A stretch of 64,000 nt of DNA, from NCBI GenBank assembly GCA_023444095.1, contig JAEZRP010000043.1, positions 1 through 64,000 on the forward strand, written 5' to 3'. A model generated the notes under the pieces. The model did not search any database, was not told the DNA's origin, and worked only from the letters and a program-made list of their open reading frames with translations. Shown here piece after piece: positions 48,265 to 57,801 of the stretch. Made by a program: the position numbers and the translations under genes. How positions within the stretch are numbered: position 1 is the stretch's first letter; each line of letters begins with the position of its first letter. This DNA comes from Bacillota bacterium (GTDB taxonomy: Bacteria > Bacillota > Clostridia > Christensenellales > Aristaeellaceae).

Positions 48265-49423
48265 TCGCGTGACCCTCTATATCGAGGGGTTGATGCTCGA
48301 AAAGCTGATGGAGCGCGCGCTCGAGGCGGGCGCGCTTCTCGCGGAAGTCCAGAGACTCTCGCGCCGGGAGCTTCTCGTTTCCGCGCCGTACGCGAGCGCG
48401 CGGATCGTCCAGGACCTGTGCACTCGCTACTCCATCCGGTGCGAGGTGCGTGCCGAAAAGGGCAGGCCCGCGTACATCCGGTACATGAAGCGGCGGATAA
48501 CCGCGCCCGTCGCGCTCCTCGTCTGCATCGCCCTCACGTTCGCGTTTTTGAGCCGCGTATGGGTCGTGGACGTGCGCGTGATCGGCGGCGGCGCGGCGAC
48601 GGACGCGGTGTACGAGACGCTCCTCGCGCACGGCGCGGTCGAGGGCGCTGACGCGGGGGAAATCGACACGGAACTTCTCTCTCTCTCGCTCACCGCGCTC
48701 TCCGGCTACTCCTATGCTTCGGTCGCGCGGGAAGGGATCGCGCTGGTCGTAGAGCTCGCGGAGGAAAAAAAGGCGCCGGAGCTCTTCGACATCTCCTACG
48801 CGCGGGATCTCGTCGCATCGTGCGACTGCGTGATCCTGTCGGTCGACGTGAAGGCGGGGACCGCCAGGGTCAAGCCCGGCGACACCGTCCGGCGCGGGCA
48901 GGTGCTCATCTCCGGGCACGAGATGGTCTCGAAGGAAGGTTCCCGCTCGGTCGGCGCGCTCGGGACGGTGACGGCCCGCGTGTGGGTGACGGGCGAGGCG
49001 CGGGAAAGGACGTTCGACGCCGTGCGGACGTACACTGGGCGTGAGAGCACATCGTCGCGGGTGACTCTTTTTCAATGGTCGGTCGATCTTCTCGAGGGCG
49101 GGGACTTTGAAACGCGCGAGGAAGAAATCGAGCGACTACCCGTGGGCGGGCTTTTCCTGCCGCTCGTCATCGAGCGCACGACCCGGCGGGAGTACGCGGA
49201 AGAGGCCGTTCCGCGGGATGAAAACGCGCTGCGGGCGGCGCTTTCGGATGCCGCTTTTGCGGGCGCGGAGACCCGGCGGGCGGCGCTGGGCTTCGAAAAT
49301 GCTGAAATCATTGACAAATGGACAGAATTCAGTATGATAGACACAGATACGCTGTATGCGCGCGCGGTGCTGGAACTGCGCGCGGAGGTTCAGGTCACGC
49401 GCGATCTATTGGAGGGCAAATAA
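48257..49423 (+). CDS. yqfD: Sporulation protein YqfD
   Basis: 388 residues. An N-terminal soluble part (1-85, IVQDLCTRYSIRCEVRAEKG) is followed by a membrane helix (about 90-110, PVALLVCIALTFAFLSRVWVV) and a large extracytoplasmic portion with VKPGDTVRRGQVLISGHEM, as in YqfD. YqfD is needed for efficient sporulation in B. subtilis. The ATG overlaps the yqfC stop by 8 bp. A close ribosome site precedes phoH. Confidence 0.88.
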   Translation: MVDRVTLYIEGLMLEKLMERALEAGALLAEVQRLSRRELLVSAPYASARIVQDLCTRYSIRCEVRAEKGRPAYIRYMKRRITAPVALLVCIALTFAFLSRVWVVDVRVIGGGAATDAVYETLLAHGAVEGADAGEIDTELLSLSLTALSGYSYASVAREGIALVVELAEEKKAPELFDISYARDLVASCDCVILSVDVKAGTARVKPGDTVRRGQVLISGHEMVSKEGSRSVGALGTVTARVWVTGEARERTFDAVRTYTGRESTSSRVTLFQWSVDLLEGGDFETREEEIERLPVGGLFLPLVIERTTRREYAEEAVPRDENALRAALSDAAFAGAETRRAALGFENAEIIDKWTEFSMIDTDTLYARAVLELRAEVQVTRDLLEGK

Positions 49424-49424
49424 T

Positions 49425-50414
49425 TTGGAATCAACGCTCGTAAAGACGGAGCACCTCAACATCGACAACGCCGAGCAGTTCATCGGGCTGTTCGGCATCC
49501 GGGAGGAGAACATCCCCCTTTTCAAGGACGAGCTGGGCGTGGATATCCTGGCGCGCGGCGACGACGTGGCGCTGACCGGGGAACCGGAGAAGGTGGAGCT
49601 TGCGCGCCTCACGCTCGAAAAGCTGCGCGAGGTCCTGTTGCGGGGCGAGACGGTCGATCGCACGCGCATCCGCTACGCCATCGAGCTGGCCGGCGAGGGC
49701 AAGGCCGACCGCATCGGCGAGATCATGCGCGACGTGATCGCCATCACCTACCGCGGTCGGCAGGTAAAGTGCAAGACGTTCGGCCAGAAGCAGTACGTGG
49801 ACGCCATCAAAAAGAACACCTGTACCTTCGCGATCGGCCCGGCGGGCACGGGCAAGACGTACCTCGCCATCGCCATGGCGGTGGTCGCGCTCAAGAACAA
49901 AGAGATTGAGCGGATCATCCTCACCCGCCCCGCCGTCGAGGCGGGCGAGAAGTTGGGCTTTCTCCCCGGCGACCTTGCGCAGAAGGTCGATCCGTACCTT
50001 CGGCCGCTCTACGACGCGCTCCACGACATGATGGGCGTCGAGGCGTACCAGAGGCTGGTCGAGCGCGGCGTGGTGGAAGTGGCTCCCCTCGCGTACATGC
50101 GCGGAAGGACTCTCAACGACGCGTTCATCATCCTCGACGAGGCACAGAATACCACGTCCGAACAGATGAAGATGTTCTTGACGCGCATGGGCATGGGCTC
50201 GAGGATGGTCATCACCGGCGACATCACGCAGGTCGACCTTCCTGTCGGGAAGAAGTCGGGTCTCGTCGAAGCGGTGGAGGTCCTGAAAAACGTACCGGAC
50301 ATCGGGATCGCGCAGCTCACGCACAGGGACGTCGTGCGCCACGAGCTCGTGCAGGCGATCGTCAAGGCATACGAGAAGTACCAGCCGAAAAAGGAAGCCC
50401 CTCGCAGAAGGTAG
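49425..50414 (+). CDS. phoH: PhoH-like ATPase, TTG start
   Basis: 329 residues. Walker A GPAGTGKTYLA, Walker B FIILDEAQN and GDITQVDLP make it a PhoH-family ATPase. The family is linked to RNA metabolism and is almost always next to ybeY. The start is TTG with GGAGG 9 nt upstream, one base after the yqfD stop. It is the third gene of the yqfC-to-recO operon. Confidence 0.94.
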   Translation: MESTLVKTEHLNIDNAEQFIGLFGIREENIPLFKDELGVDILARGDDVALTGEPEKVELARLTLEKLREVLLRGETVDRTRIRYAIELAGEGKADRIGEIMRDVIAITYRGRQVKCKTFGQKQYVDAIKKNTCTFAIGPAGTGKTYLAIAMAVVALKNKEIERIILTRPAVEAGEKLGFLPGDLAQKVDPYLRPLYDALHDMMGVEAYQRLVERGVVEVAPLAYMRGRTLNDAFIILDEAQNTTSEQMKMFLTRMGMGSRMVITGDITQVDLPVGKKSGLVEAVEVLKNVPDIGIAQLTHRDVVRHELVQAIVKAYEKYQPKKEAPRRR

Positions 50415-50423
50415 GCGGGTAGC

Positions 50424-52571
50424 ATGCGGAAACGGCTGAAGCCGGACACAAGGTATCAGTGGGTGAGGCCCGCGCTCATCGGCGCGGCGTTCTATTTCGT
50501 CATGTTCGTGCTGCTCGTGGCGATCATCGCGCCCGAACGCTACGACATCAGGATCGGCGCGCCCGCCCCCGTCACCATCTTCGCCACCAAGGACGTCGAG
50601 GATACCGTGACCACGCAGAAACTGCGCGAGGAGGCGGCCTCGCAGGTCGAATTTTCCTTCAAGAGCGTCGATCCCGCCGTGGTCTCAACGGTGATCGCCG
50701 ATTACAACGGCGCGTGCCTAAAGCTCACGGCGCTCCGGGACAGCTACGGCGAAAAAGAAATCTCCGATCTCTCGGACACGGAGATCACCGCGCTGGGCGA
50801 GGACGTCGGCGTCTTGCTCGCGAGAAGCGACCTTCTGACGGTTGTAACAGCCGACGCGGCCGATCTCGAGGCCGCGTTCTCCGCCGCGCGCACGCTCATG
50901 CGGGACACGCTCGATTCGACGCTGCCGGAGAGACAGGAGAGCGCGGCCATCCTCAAGATTTCGCGCGACCTCGTGACCGACGGGACCGACGCGGGCCTCG
51001 CGTCGGTCGCGACATCGGTCGTGCGCGCGACGATCAAGCCCAACATGCTCATCGATGAGGAAACCACCGAGCAGAACCGCGAGAAGGCGCGCCAGGCGGT
51101 GGAGGCGCAGACCATCGTCAAGGGCGAGGTCGTGGTTCGCCAGGGCGACATCGTCACAGAGGCCCAGTATCAGATTCTCTCGAGCCTGGGGCTCATTGAA
51201 AATTCCTCGTTCGACCTTTTGCTCGTCTCTGGCATCGCGCTTCTCATCGCGCTCCTCCTGGCGGCCCTTGGGCTCTACATCGCCATGTACGCGCCTGAGC
51301 TTTACAAAAACCCGAAGAAGCTGCTCCTTCTGGCGATCATCATCGTGGTCGTCATGGGCGCCAGCGCGTTCGCCCGCAGCGTGAACACATACCTCATGCC
51401 CGTGGCGCTGGGCGTGATGCTCATCACGACGCTCCTTTCGCAGAAGCTCGCGCTGTTTGTGAACGTGCTTCTGGGGCTCGTCACATCGCTGTTCGCCACC
51501 GCGTCGAGCGGGTTTTTCTCGATGGCGATGTTTTCAATCATGATCATGGCGATCCTCTCGGGTCCGGTGGTCGTGTCGATCTCGTCGCGTCACGTGCAAA
51601 GGACGAGCATGCTGCTGGCCGGGTTCGCGGTGGGCCTCACGAACTTCGTGACCACGCTCGCGGTGGGACTCATCAACTCGGCTTCCGTCGCAACGGTGGC
51701 GATCAACGCGGCTTGGGCCGCGGGCGGCGGGCTTCTGGCCGCCGTGATGTGCGTGGGCCTTCAGCCGCTCATCGAGTGGATGTTCAACCTCGTGACTTCC
51801 GCAAAGCTCCTCGAGCTTTCAAACCCCAATCAGCCGCTGCTTCACCGGCTGCTTCTCGAAGCGCCGGGCTCGTACCACCATTCGGTGGTCGTCGCGAACC
51901 TCGCGGACGCCGCCGCGACCGCGATCGGGGCAAACGCGCTGCTCGCGCGCGTGGGGGCATACTATCACGACATCGGGAAGCTGAAGCGCCCGATCTACTT
52001 CAAGGAAAACCAGCTCGGGGACAACCCGCACGACCGCACCGACCCGCGCGTCTCGACGGCCATTTTGACCGCGCACACGCGCGACGGCGCGCAGATGGCG
52101 CAGAAGGCGCATCTGCCGGAGGAGATCATCGACATCATCCTTCAGCACCACGGCGATTCGCCCGTGCTCTTCTTCTACGACAAGGCGAAGAAGCTCTACG
52201 GGGAGGAAGTGGACGTCTCCACCTTCCGCTATGAGGGACCACGGCCCGCCCGGCGCGAGGCGGCGGTTGTGATGCTCGCGGACATGATCGAGGCGGCGAC
52301 GCGCTCCATGCCCTCCCACGAGCCCGCGAAGATCGGCGAATTCGTGAAAAAGCTCGTGCGCGACAAAATGGCGGACGGTCAGCTCGACAAAAGTCAGCTC
52401 ACCTTCCGCGACCTCGACCTCATCTGCATCGCGTTTACGACGGTCCTGTCGGGCGTTTTCCACGAGCGGGTCGAATATCCGGACATCAAGCTGCCGCCGC
52501 GCAGCCAAACAGCGCAGAAGCGCATCGAGGAGGAAGCCGGGGAGACGCCCGGCAGATCATATGGCGATTGA
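50424..52571 (+). CDS. HD-family phosphohydrolase, PgpH/YqfF type (c-di-AMP phosphodiesterase)
   Basis: 715 residues. A first membrane helix (about 18-38) is followed by an extracellular 7TMR-HDED domain (45-260), seven transmembrane helices (about 265-480) and a cytoplasmic HD domain with GSYHHSVVVANL, YYHDIGKLKRP, ILTAHTRDGAQ and LQHHGDSP. PgpH proteins degrade c-di-AMP to pApA, so this may balance CdaA at 39.7 kb. It overlaps the next start codon by 11 bp. Confidence 0.92.
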   Translation: MRKRLKPDTRYQWVRPALIGAAFYFVMFVLLVAIIAPERYDIRIGAPAPVTIFATKDVEDTVTTQKLREEAASQVEFSFKSVDPAVVSTVIADYNGACLKLTALRDSYGEKEISDLSDTEITALGEDVGVLLARSDLLTVVTADAADLEAAFSAARTLMRDTLDSTLPERQESAAILKISRDLVTDGTDAGLASVATSVVRATIKPNMLIDEETTEQNREKARQAVEAQTIVKGEVVVRQGDIVTEAQYQILSSLGLIENSSFDLLLVSGIALLIALLLAALGLYIAMYAPELYKNPKKLLLLAIIIVVVMGASAFARSVNTYLMPVALGVMLITTLLSQKLALFVNVLLGLVTSLFATASSGFFSMAMFSIMIMAILSGPVVVSISSRHVQRTSMLLAGFAVGLTNFVTTLAVGLINSASVATVAINAAWAAGGGLLAAVMCVGLQPLIEWMFNLVTSAKLLELSNPNQPLLHRLLLEAPGSYHHSVVVANLADAAATAIGANALLARVGAYYHDIGKLKRPIYFKENQLGDNPHDRTDPRVSTAILTAHTRDGAQMAQKAHLPEEIIDIILQHHGDSPVLFFYDKAKKLYGEEVDVSTFRYEGPRPARREAAVVMLADMIEAATRSMPSHEPAKIGEFVKKLVRDKMADGQLDKSQLTFRDLDLICIAFTTVLSGVFHERVEYPDIKLPPRSQTAQKRIEEEAGETPGRSYGD

Positions 52572-53475
52572 ACTTTACATTGAAACGGAGGGCGCGCCCG
52601 AAGGCCTTCAGAAACTGTTCCGGGACGTGACCGACGCGTGCTTCCGCGCGGAGGGAATCGAGGGGGCGCTCTTCACCATCCGAATCGTGGACGACGCGGA
52701 AATTCAAAGGCTCAACCGGGTGACGCGCGGCGTGGACAGGCCAACAGACGTCCTCTCCTACCCCACCGTCCAATACCCCGAAGGCAGGACGGCGAAGGAG
52801 AGTCTCCGGCTGGTGAAGCGCGAATACGATCCCGGTGCGGGCATGGCCTACCTGGGCGACTGCGTCATCTCACTCCCGCGCGCGCGCGCGCAGGCGGCGG
52901 AGTACGGGCACTCGCTGGAGCGGGAGCTGGGCTACCTCGTCGCGCACGCGGCGTTTCACCTGATGGGCTACGACCACATGGACGACGCGGACAAGGCCCG
53001 CATGCGCGAGATGGAAAAGTGCGTGATGCGCGAGATCAGGCTATGGCGGGACGAAGAAACGTCCAACGAACGGCTCTTCGAGCTGGCCGTAGAGGCGATG
53101 GAGAAGGCGTACGCGCCCTATTCCAACTTCAAGGTCGGCGCGTGCATATTGACAGGCGACGGAAGGACGTTTCAGGGCTGCAACTTTGAGAATTCCTCCT
53201 ACGGCGCGACCATCTGCGCCGAGCGGTGTGCGGCGGGGCATGCCATCGTGAACGGCGCGCGTAAATTCAAGGCGATCGCGATCGTCGGCTCGGCTGCAGT
53301 TGCGTGGCCGTGCGGCATCTGCCGACAGGTTTTAAGCGAGTTTGGCGGGCCGGACATGCGCGTTCTCGTGGGCGAAAACGGAAAAGGATTCACCGTCCGG
53401 ACGCTCTCTCAGCTTTTACCGGAGTCGTTCGGCCCAAAGGATTTGGGAATCGAGGTAGAGAATGGACAAGTTTAG
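52561..53475 (+). CDS. Fusion of YbeY endoribonuclease and cytidine deaminase
   Basis: 304 residues. Residues 1-160 are YbeY, with the metal motif HAAFHLMGYDH (H-x3-H-x5-H). Residues 175-304 are cytidine deaminase, with the zinc-site CAER and PCGICRQ and the typical AYAPYSNFKVGA. The frame is continuous through the linker (IRLWRDEETSNERLFELA), with no stop, ribosome site or in-frame start between the halves. In many Firmicutes the order is ybeY-dgkA-cdd-era; here dgkA is missing and the two enzymes share one chain. YbeY matures rRNA; Cdd deaminates cytidine. Overlaps era by 14 bp. Confidence 0.93.
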   Translation: MAIELYIETEGAPEGLQKLFRDVTDACFRAEGIEGALFTIRIVDDAEIQRLNRVTRGVDRPTDVLSYPTVQYPEGRTAKESLRLVKREYDPGAGMAYLGDCVISLPRARAQAAEYGHSLERELGYLVAHAAFHLMGYDHMDDADKARMREMEKCVMREIRLWRDEETSNERLFELAVEAMEKAYAPYSNFKVGACILTGDGRTFQGCNFENSSYGATICAERCAAGHAIVNGARKFKAIAIVGSAAVAWPCGICRQVLSEFGGPDMRVLVGENGKGFTVRTLSQLLPESFGPKDLGIEVENGQV

Positions 53476-54349
53476 ATCCGGGTTCGTGGCGATTCTGGGC
53501 CGCCCGAACGTCGGAAAATCCAGCATCATGAACCGGCTGATCGGCGAAAAGGTTGCCATCGTATCGGACCACCCGCAGACGACGCGCTCGAAGATCATGG
53601 GCGTCATGACGCGGGAAAACGTTCAGATCGTGTTCGTCGACACGCCCGGCATCCACAAGCCGCGCACGAAGCTCGGAACCTACATGATGAAGACCGTTCA
53701 GGACGCCCGGGAGGGCGTGGACGCGGTCCTGGTCGTGGTGGACGGCCAGTTCATCGGCGAGGGCGACCGCGCGATTCTGGAGGACGTATCGCAAATGAAA
53801 TGCCCGAAGTTCCTTGCCGTCAACAAGGTCGATCTTTCGCGGCCAGAGAAGCTGATGCCGGAGCTTTCAAAGCTCAACGGCGCGGGCTTCGACGAGATTG
53901 TTTGCGTGTCCGCGAAGCGCGGCGACAACCTGGACGCGCTCCTGAAGCTCATCACAGACGCCATGCCCGAGGGGCCGAAGTACTTTCCCGAGGACATGAT
54001 GACAGATCAGCCGGAGCGAATCCTGTGCGCGGAAATCATCCGCGAAAAGGCGCTTTTGAACCTCCATGACGAGGTGCCGCACGGGATCGGTGTGGACATG
54101 CTCTCGATCAAGAAGTTGCGCGAGAGTATGACGGAGATCGAGGCGGATATCTACTGCGAAAAGCAGTCGCACAAATCGATCATCATCGGAAAACAGGGCG
54201 CGATCATCAAAAAAATCGGCACCGAGGCGCGCGCGGATATCGAAGACCTTCTGGGAACGAAGGTGGTCCTCCGGCTGTGGGTCAAGGTGCGCGAGGGCTG
54301 GCGCGACCGCGCTTCGGACCTCAAGACGCTGGGCTACGCGGACGAATGA
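53462..54349 (+). CDS. era: GTPase Era
   Basis: 295 residues. G1 GRPNVGKSS, G3 DTPGIHKPR, G4 NKVD, and the C-terminal KH domain with IIIGKQGAIIKKIG. Era binds the 3' end of 16S rRNA and helps 30S assembly, in functional company with YbeY. GAGG is 6 nt before the ATG. Confidence 0.97.
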   Translation: MDKFRSGFVAILGRPNVGKSSIMNRLIGEKVAIVSDHPQTTRSKIMGVMTRENVQIVFVDTPGIHKPRTKLGTYMMKTVQDAREGVDAVLVVVDGQFIGEGDRAILEDVSQMKCPKFLAVNKVDLSRPEKLMPELSKLNGAGFDEIVCVSAKRGDNLDALLKLITDAMPEGPKYFPEDMMTDQPERILCAEIIREKALLNLHDEVPHGIGVDMLSIKKLRESMTEIEADIYCEKQSHKSIIIGKQGAIIKKIGTEARADIEDLLGTKVVLRLWVKVREGWRDRASDLKTLGYADE

Positions 54350-54350
54350 C

Positions 54351-55070
54351 ATGAACTTTGTAACGCTCGGGATCGTGGTCCGCCACGCGAACTACGGCGA
54401 CTACGACCGGATGGTGACGCTTCTGACCCCCGGGCGCGGGCGGCTCGAGGCCGTGGCGCGCGGGTGCAGGCGGCTGAAATCCCCCATCGTCAACGCGACG
54501 GAGCTCTTTACGTCGGGCGAATTCACCGTCTTTGAGAAAAACGGCCGGAACGCCATCGAGCAGTGCCAGATCTCGGACAGCTACTTTCCGCTGCGCACGG
54601 ACTACGAGCGGCTCACGCACGGCGTCTACTGGCTGAAGCTCCTGGACGCGGTGATCGTGCCGGACGAGCCCGCCGAGGGCGCCTTTCACATGGCGCTCAG
54701 GGCGCTCGCGCATCTCGCCTATTCCCCGCTGCCGCCCGCGCTTCTCACCATGGCGTTCGAGCTTCACCTGATGGCGCTCGAGGGCTATTCCCCGCGCGTG
54801 GAGTCCTGCGTGAAGTGCGGGAAACCCCTCGACGGCGAGGCGCTCTTCGACGCGCGGCGCGGGGGGGCCGTGTGCGTGGGCTGCGAGCCGAGCGCCCCGC
54901 GCGTCTCCTACGGCGCGCGCCGCATCCTCTACCGGCTGCCCCAGACGCCCTTTGAGGCGGTGGGCAAGCTCGACGGGCACCCGGACTGGCCCGAGGCCGC
55001 GCGGCTCATCCGGCCCTACGTACTGGGGCGCGCGAGCGTCCATGAGAAATATCTGCCACCTCTGCCTTAG
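54351..55070 (+). CDS. recO: DNA repair protein RecO
   Basis: 239 residues. The N-terminal OB fold has GIVVRHANYGDYDRMVTLLT, and the zinc motif lies in CVKCGKPL and CVGCEP. RecO loads RecA with RecR in gap repair. The order era-recO is standard. It starts one base after the era stop and is the last gene of the long operon. The following 230 bp carry a possible rubrerythrin promoter (TATAAC near 55258). Confidence 0.94.
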   Translation: MNFVTLGIVVRHANYGDYDRMVTLLTPGRGRLEAVARGCRRLKSPIVNATELFTSGEFTVFEKNGRNAIEQCQISDSYFPLRTDYERLTHGVYWLKLLDAVIVPDEPAEGAFHMALRALAHLAYSPLPPALLTMAFELHLMALEGYSPRVESCVKCGKPLDGEALFDARRGGAVCVGCEPSAPRVSYGARRILYRLPQTPFEAVGKLDGHPDWPEAARLIRPYVLGRASVHEKYLPPLP

Positions 55071-55305
55071 GGCTATCCCCGAAAATCTTTAGAGTGCCCT
55101 GCCGCGATTTTCGCCCAATGCTTCGTCGCCGTCGCCTCGACGTAGCGATGCGATGCCATCGCCTCGGCTCCTCGCCTTGGACAAAAGTCGAGACACCTTC
55201 CCCTCTCGATCTTTTCGAATCTTGCTCTGACCCGTTTCGCCGGACGGGGATCCTGTTTATAACTATCACGTCAGCAAAGAATGATTGATATGGGAGGTCT
55301 TTCCA

Positions 55306-55848
55306 ATGAAGAAGTGGGTTTGCCCGGTCTGCGGCTACGTTCACGAGGGAGATACCCCGCCCGAGAAGTGCCCCGTTTGCGGCGTGCCCGGTGAGAAGTT
55401 CAAACTTCAGGCCAGCGAACGCGTTTGGGCGGACGAGCACAAGGTCGGCGTCGCCAAGGGTCTGGACGAGCGAGTCGTCGAAGGTCTGCGCGCCAACTTC
55501 AACGGCGAGTGCTCAGAGGTGGGCATGTATCTCGCGATGAGCCGTGTGGCCGAGCGCGAGGGGTTCCCCGAGGTCGCGGAAGCCTACAAGCGCTACGCGT
55601 TCGAGGAGGCCGAGCACGCCGCGAAGTTCGCGGAGCTGCTGGGCGAAGTGCTCACCGATTCTACCAAGAAGAACCTTGAGCTGCGCGTGGACGCCGAGTT
55701 CGGCGCGTGCGAGGGAAAGCTCGAGCTTGCAAAACTCGCCAAGCAGCTGGGCTACGACGCCGTACACGACACCGTCCACGAAATGTGCAAGGACGAGGCG
55801 CGCCATGGCAAGGGCTTCGAAGGAATGCTCAAGAGGTACTTCAAATAA
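55306..55848 (+). CDS. Reverse rubrerythrin
   Basis: 180 residues. A rubredoxin-type domain is at the N terminus (CPVCG at 6-10 and CPVCG at 22-26), before a ferritin-like four-helix domain with EEAEHAAKF and DEARHGKGF (the E-x-x-H di-iron ligands). The order is the reverse of classical rubrerythrin. The protein reduces hydrogen peroxide and protects anaerobes from oxygen. GGGAGG precedes the ATG. It is a single-gene unit with a terminator. Confidence 0.94.
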   Translation: MKKWVCPVCGYVHEGDTPPEKCPVCGVPGEKFKLQASERVWADEHKVGVAKGLDERVVEGLRANFNGECSEVGMYLAMSRVAEREGFPEVAEAYKRYAFEEAEHAAKFAELLGEVLTDSTKKNLELRVDAEFGACEGKLELAKLAKQLGYDAVHDTVHEMCKDEARHGKGFEGMLKRYFK

Positions 55849-55865
55849 GGACCGTCCGGGAAATG

Positions 55866-55893
55866 AAAAGGGCCGCGATTGCGGCTCTTTTCT
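55866..55893 (+). terminator. Rubrerythrin gene terminator
   Basis: AAAAGGGCCGC (55866-55876), loop GATT, GCGGCTCTTTT (55881-55891), ending in TTTTCT. Confidence 0.88.
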
Positions 55894-56003
55894 ATATTTG
55901 CGCGGGCATACTATATTGTGGTCCGGCGGCTCGAAGGGATTTCGCTTGCCAATTCCCCCATGCCGTGCTATGATTACTTCAGGAAATCCGCGGAGGTCTT
56001 TTT

Positions 56004-56702
56004 TTGCGCGCGAACACGTTTTTAAGCATGTACCGGGTGCTCGAGGGATTGCTCGAGAAGAAGTTCACGGGAGAGGCGCGGCACACGTCGAGCGTGGTGA
56101 TGGACTACGCCCAGTTGCCGGAATCCGAGCCTGTCCGGCAGAGGCTGAACGTTTGCCGCGAGGTCCGAAACCTTTTGAGCCACACGGCGGACGAGAGCGG
56201 CGAGCCGGTAATCGAACCCTCGCAGGCGATCCTCAACGACCTGTACGAGATCATCAAATACGTCGAGACGCCGCAGCCCGCACTCTCCTACGCGACAAAA
56301 GGCGGGGACATTCTGCGCGCGAACGCGAACGACCGCGCGCTGGACGTGATGCGCCGGATGGAGAAGCGCGGCTATTCACACGCGCCGGTGCTCGCGGGCG
56401 GGAAACTCGCGGGCGTGTTCAGTGTTGCGACGGTGTTTTCCCACGCGCTGACGGGCGCGCGGCTCGCGCCCGACACGCGGATCGGCGAATTCGGGCCGCT
56501 GCTCGACATGGACGGGCGCGCCTCGGGCCGATTTCTCATCATGGGCAGGGATGTGTCGTACCTCGACGTGCGCAAGGAATTCGAACGCCATGCGGAGCGC
56601 AACCAGCGCCTCGCGGCGGTGTTCATCACATCCACCGGGGACGCGGACGGCGAGCTTCTGGGGATCCTCACCCCCTGGGACGTGATGGATGATCTGCCCT
56701 GA
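56004..56702 (+). CDS. CBS-domain protein, TTG start
   Basis: 232 residues. The first 95 are helical (LEGLLEKKFT, then REVRNLLSHTAD, which recalls HEPN/DUF4145-type helices). The rest holds two CBS motifs (about 103-150 and 155-230, with SHAPVLAGGKLAGVFSVATVF and LLGILTPWDVMDDL). CBS pairs bind adenosine nucleotides and act as energy sensors. Function is unknown. GGAGG lies 7 nt before TTG; no ATG is possible before residue 9. Confidence 0.78.
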   Translation: MRANTFLSMYRVLEGLLEKKFTGEARHTSSVVMDYAQLPESEPVRQRLNVCREVRNLLSHTADESGEPVIEPSQAILNDLYEIIKYVETPQPALSYATKGGDILRANANDRALDVMRRMEKRGYSHAPVLAGGKLAGVFSVATVFSHALTGARLAPDTRIGEFGPLLDMDGRASGRFLIMGRDVSYLDVRKEFERHAERNQRLAAVFITSTGDADGELLGILTPWDVMDDLP

Positions 56703-56796
56703 CCCCTCTTCGGAGGCGCGGCATTCAGGCGACACCGCACAAATCCAGCGCACGCATGCTTATGCGGTGTTGCTCTTATAATCCGGAGGAACGCAA

Positions 56797-57492
56797 ATGG
56801 CGGAAAAGAACGGCAGCCTGACCATGAACGCGAACACGCTCGACCTTCACATGACGGACCCGCGCATGGAGGAGCTTTTACACGATTACGCGCAGATCCG
56901 CCACGTGTACGCCGCGGGCATCCGGGAGATCACCTCCCGGCTCGAGGTGCTTGAGAGCGAGTTTCAATACAGCAACAAGCACAACCCCATCCACCACATT
57001 GAGAGCCGCGTCAAGACCCTCGCGAGCATCATCAAGAAGCTCGAGTCGCTGGGTCTCCCCCTCACCATCACAAGCGCCAAGAAGATGCTCCACGACATCG
57101 CCGGCGTCCGCATCGTCTGCTGCTACGTGGACGACATCTACCGCATCTCGGAGTTGCTTCTGAAGCAGGACGACGTGTCGCTCGTCGAGAAGAAGGATTA
57201 CATAGAGTGCCCCAAGGAGAACGGCTATCGGAGCCTCCACATCGTGGTCGACCTGCCCGTTTATCTTTCGCAGGGCAAAGTGTTCATCCCCGTCGAAATC
57301 CAGATTCGCACCGTCGCGATGGACTTCTGGGCCGCGCTCGAACACGGCATTCGCTATAAGTCTCCCTCCGAGGTGCCCGCGTTCATCAACGACGAGCTGC
57401 GCGCCTGCGCCGACATCATCGCGGCAACCGACGACCGCATGCTCGAAATCTTCAAGGCCATCCAGCTTCTGAACGGGGAGCACGGCGAGTGA
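56797..57492 (+). CDS. Small alarmone synthetase (RelQ/YjbM-like GTP pyrophosphokinase)
   Basis: 231 residues, a stand-alone synthetase domain without hydrolase or regulatory domains. Motifs: HNPIHHIESRVKT, DIAGVRIVC, KENGYRSLHIVV (the substrate-binding Tyr and Ser) and VEIQIRTVAMDFWAALEH. It makes (p)ppGpp from ATP and GDP or GTP. Size and helical flanks fit RelQ/YjbM-type rather than RelP proteins. GGAGG is 7 nt before the ATG. Confidence 0.92.
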   Translation: MAEKNGSLTMNANTLDLHMTDPRMEELLHDYAQIRHVYAAGIREITSRLEVLESEFQYSNKHNPIHHIESRVKTLASIIKKLESLGLPLTITSAKKMLHDIAGVRIVCCYVDDIYRISELLLKQDDVSLVEKKDYIECPKENGYRSLHIVVDLPVYLSQGKVFIPVEIQIRTVAMDFWAALEHGIRYKSPSEVPAFINDELRACADIIAATDDRMLEIFKAIQLLNGEHGE

Positions 57493-57509
57493 GGGACGGG
57501 AAAGGAATG

Positions 57510-57800
57510 CGGTGCTTCGTCCCGAATCCCGCTCAAGAACCGCGTGCCTTTGGAGTCCCATGCTGGGGAAACGAAATCGTAGTTTGTCGGCGGCTCGGGG
57601 GTCCGAGGCGCCGAGTTTGATTTTGGGGATTCGGCAGGGTTACGGACGTGGGCCTAACCAGCGGCAGAATTGCCGAATCGGCCGGGGGCTTTGCTCCCGG
57701 GCGATTCGACGAATAATATGAATTTTTTCCTCCCAGTATTGGATTCTCGCCAGCCCCAAGGCGGGGATGCGGGGGCAGAGCCCCCGCCGTTTCTCATTCC
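57510..57800. repeat. Intergenic region with family B repeat fragments
   Basis: The left end (57512-57570) has GTCCCGAATCCCGCTC, a weak hairpin and CCTTTGGAGTCCCATGC. The right end (57760-57800) has GGGGGCAGAGCCCCCGCC and TCATTCCCC. The middle is GC-rich (CGGGCGATTCG) and shows no gene. The two ends resemble the repeat copies at 43.2-43.4 kb and at position 1. Confidence 0.5.
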
Positions 57801-57801
57801 C

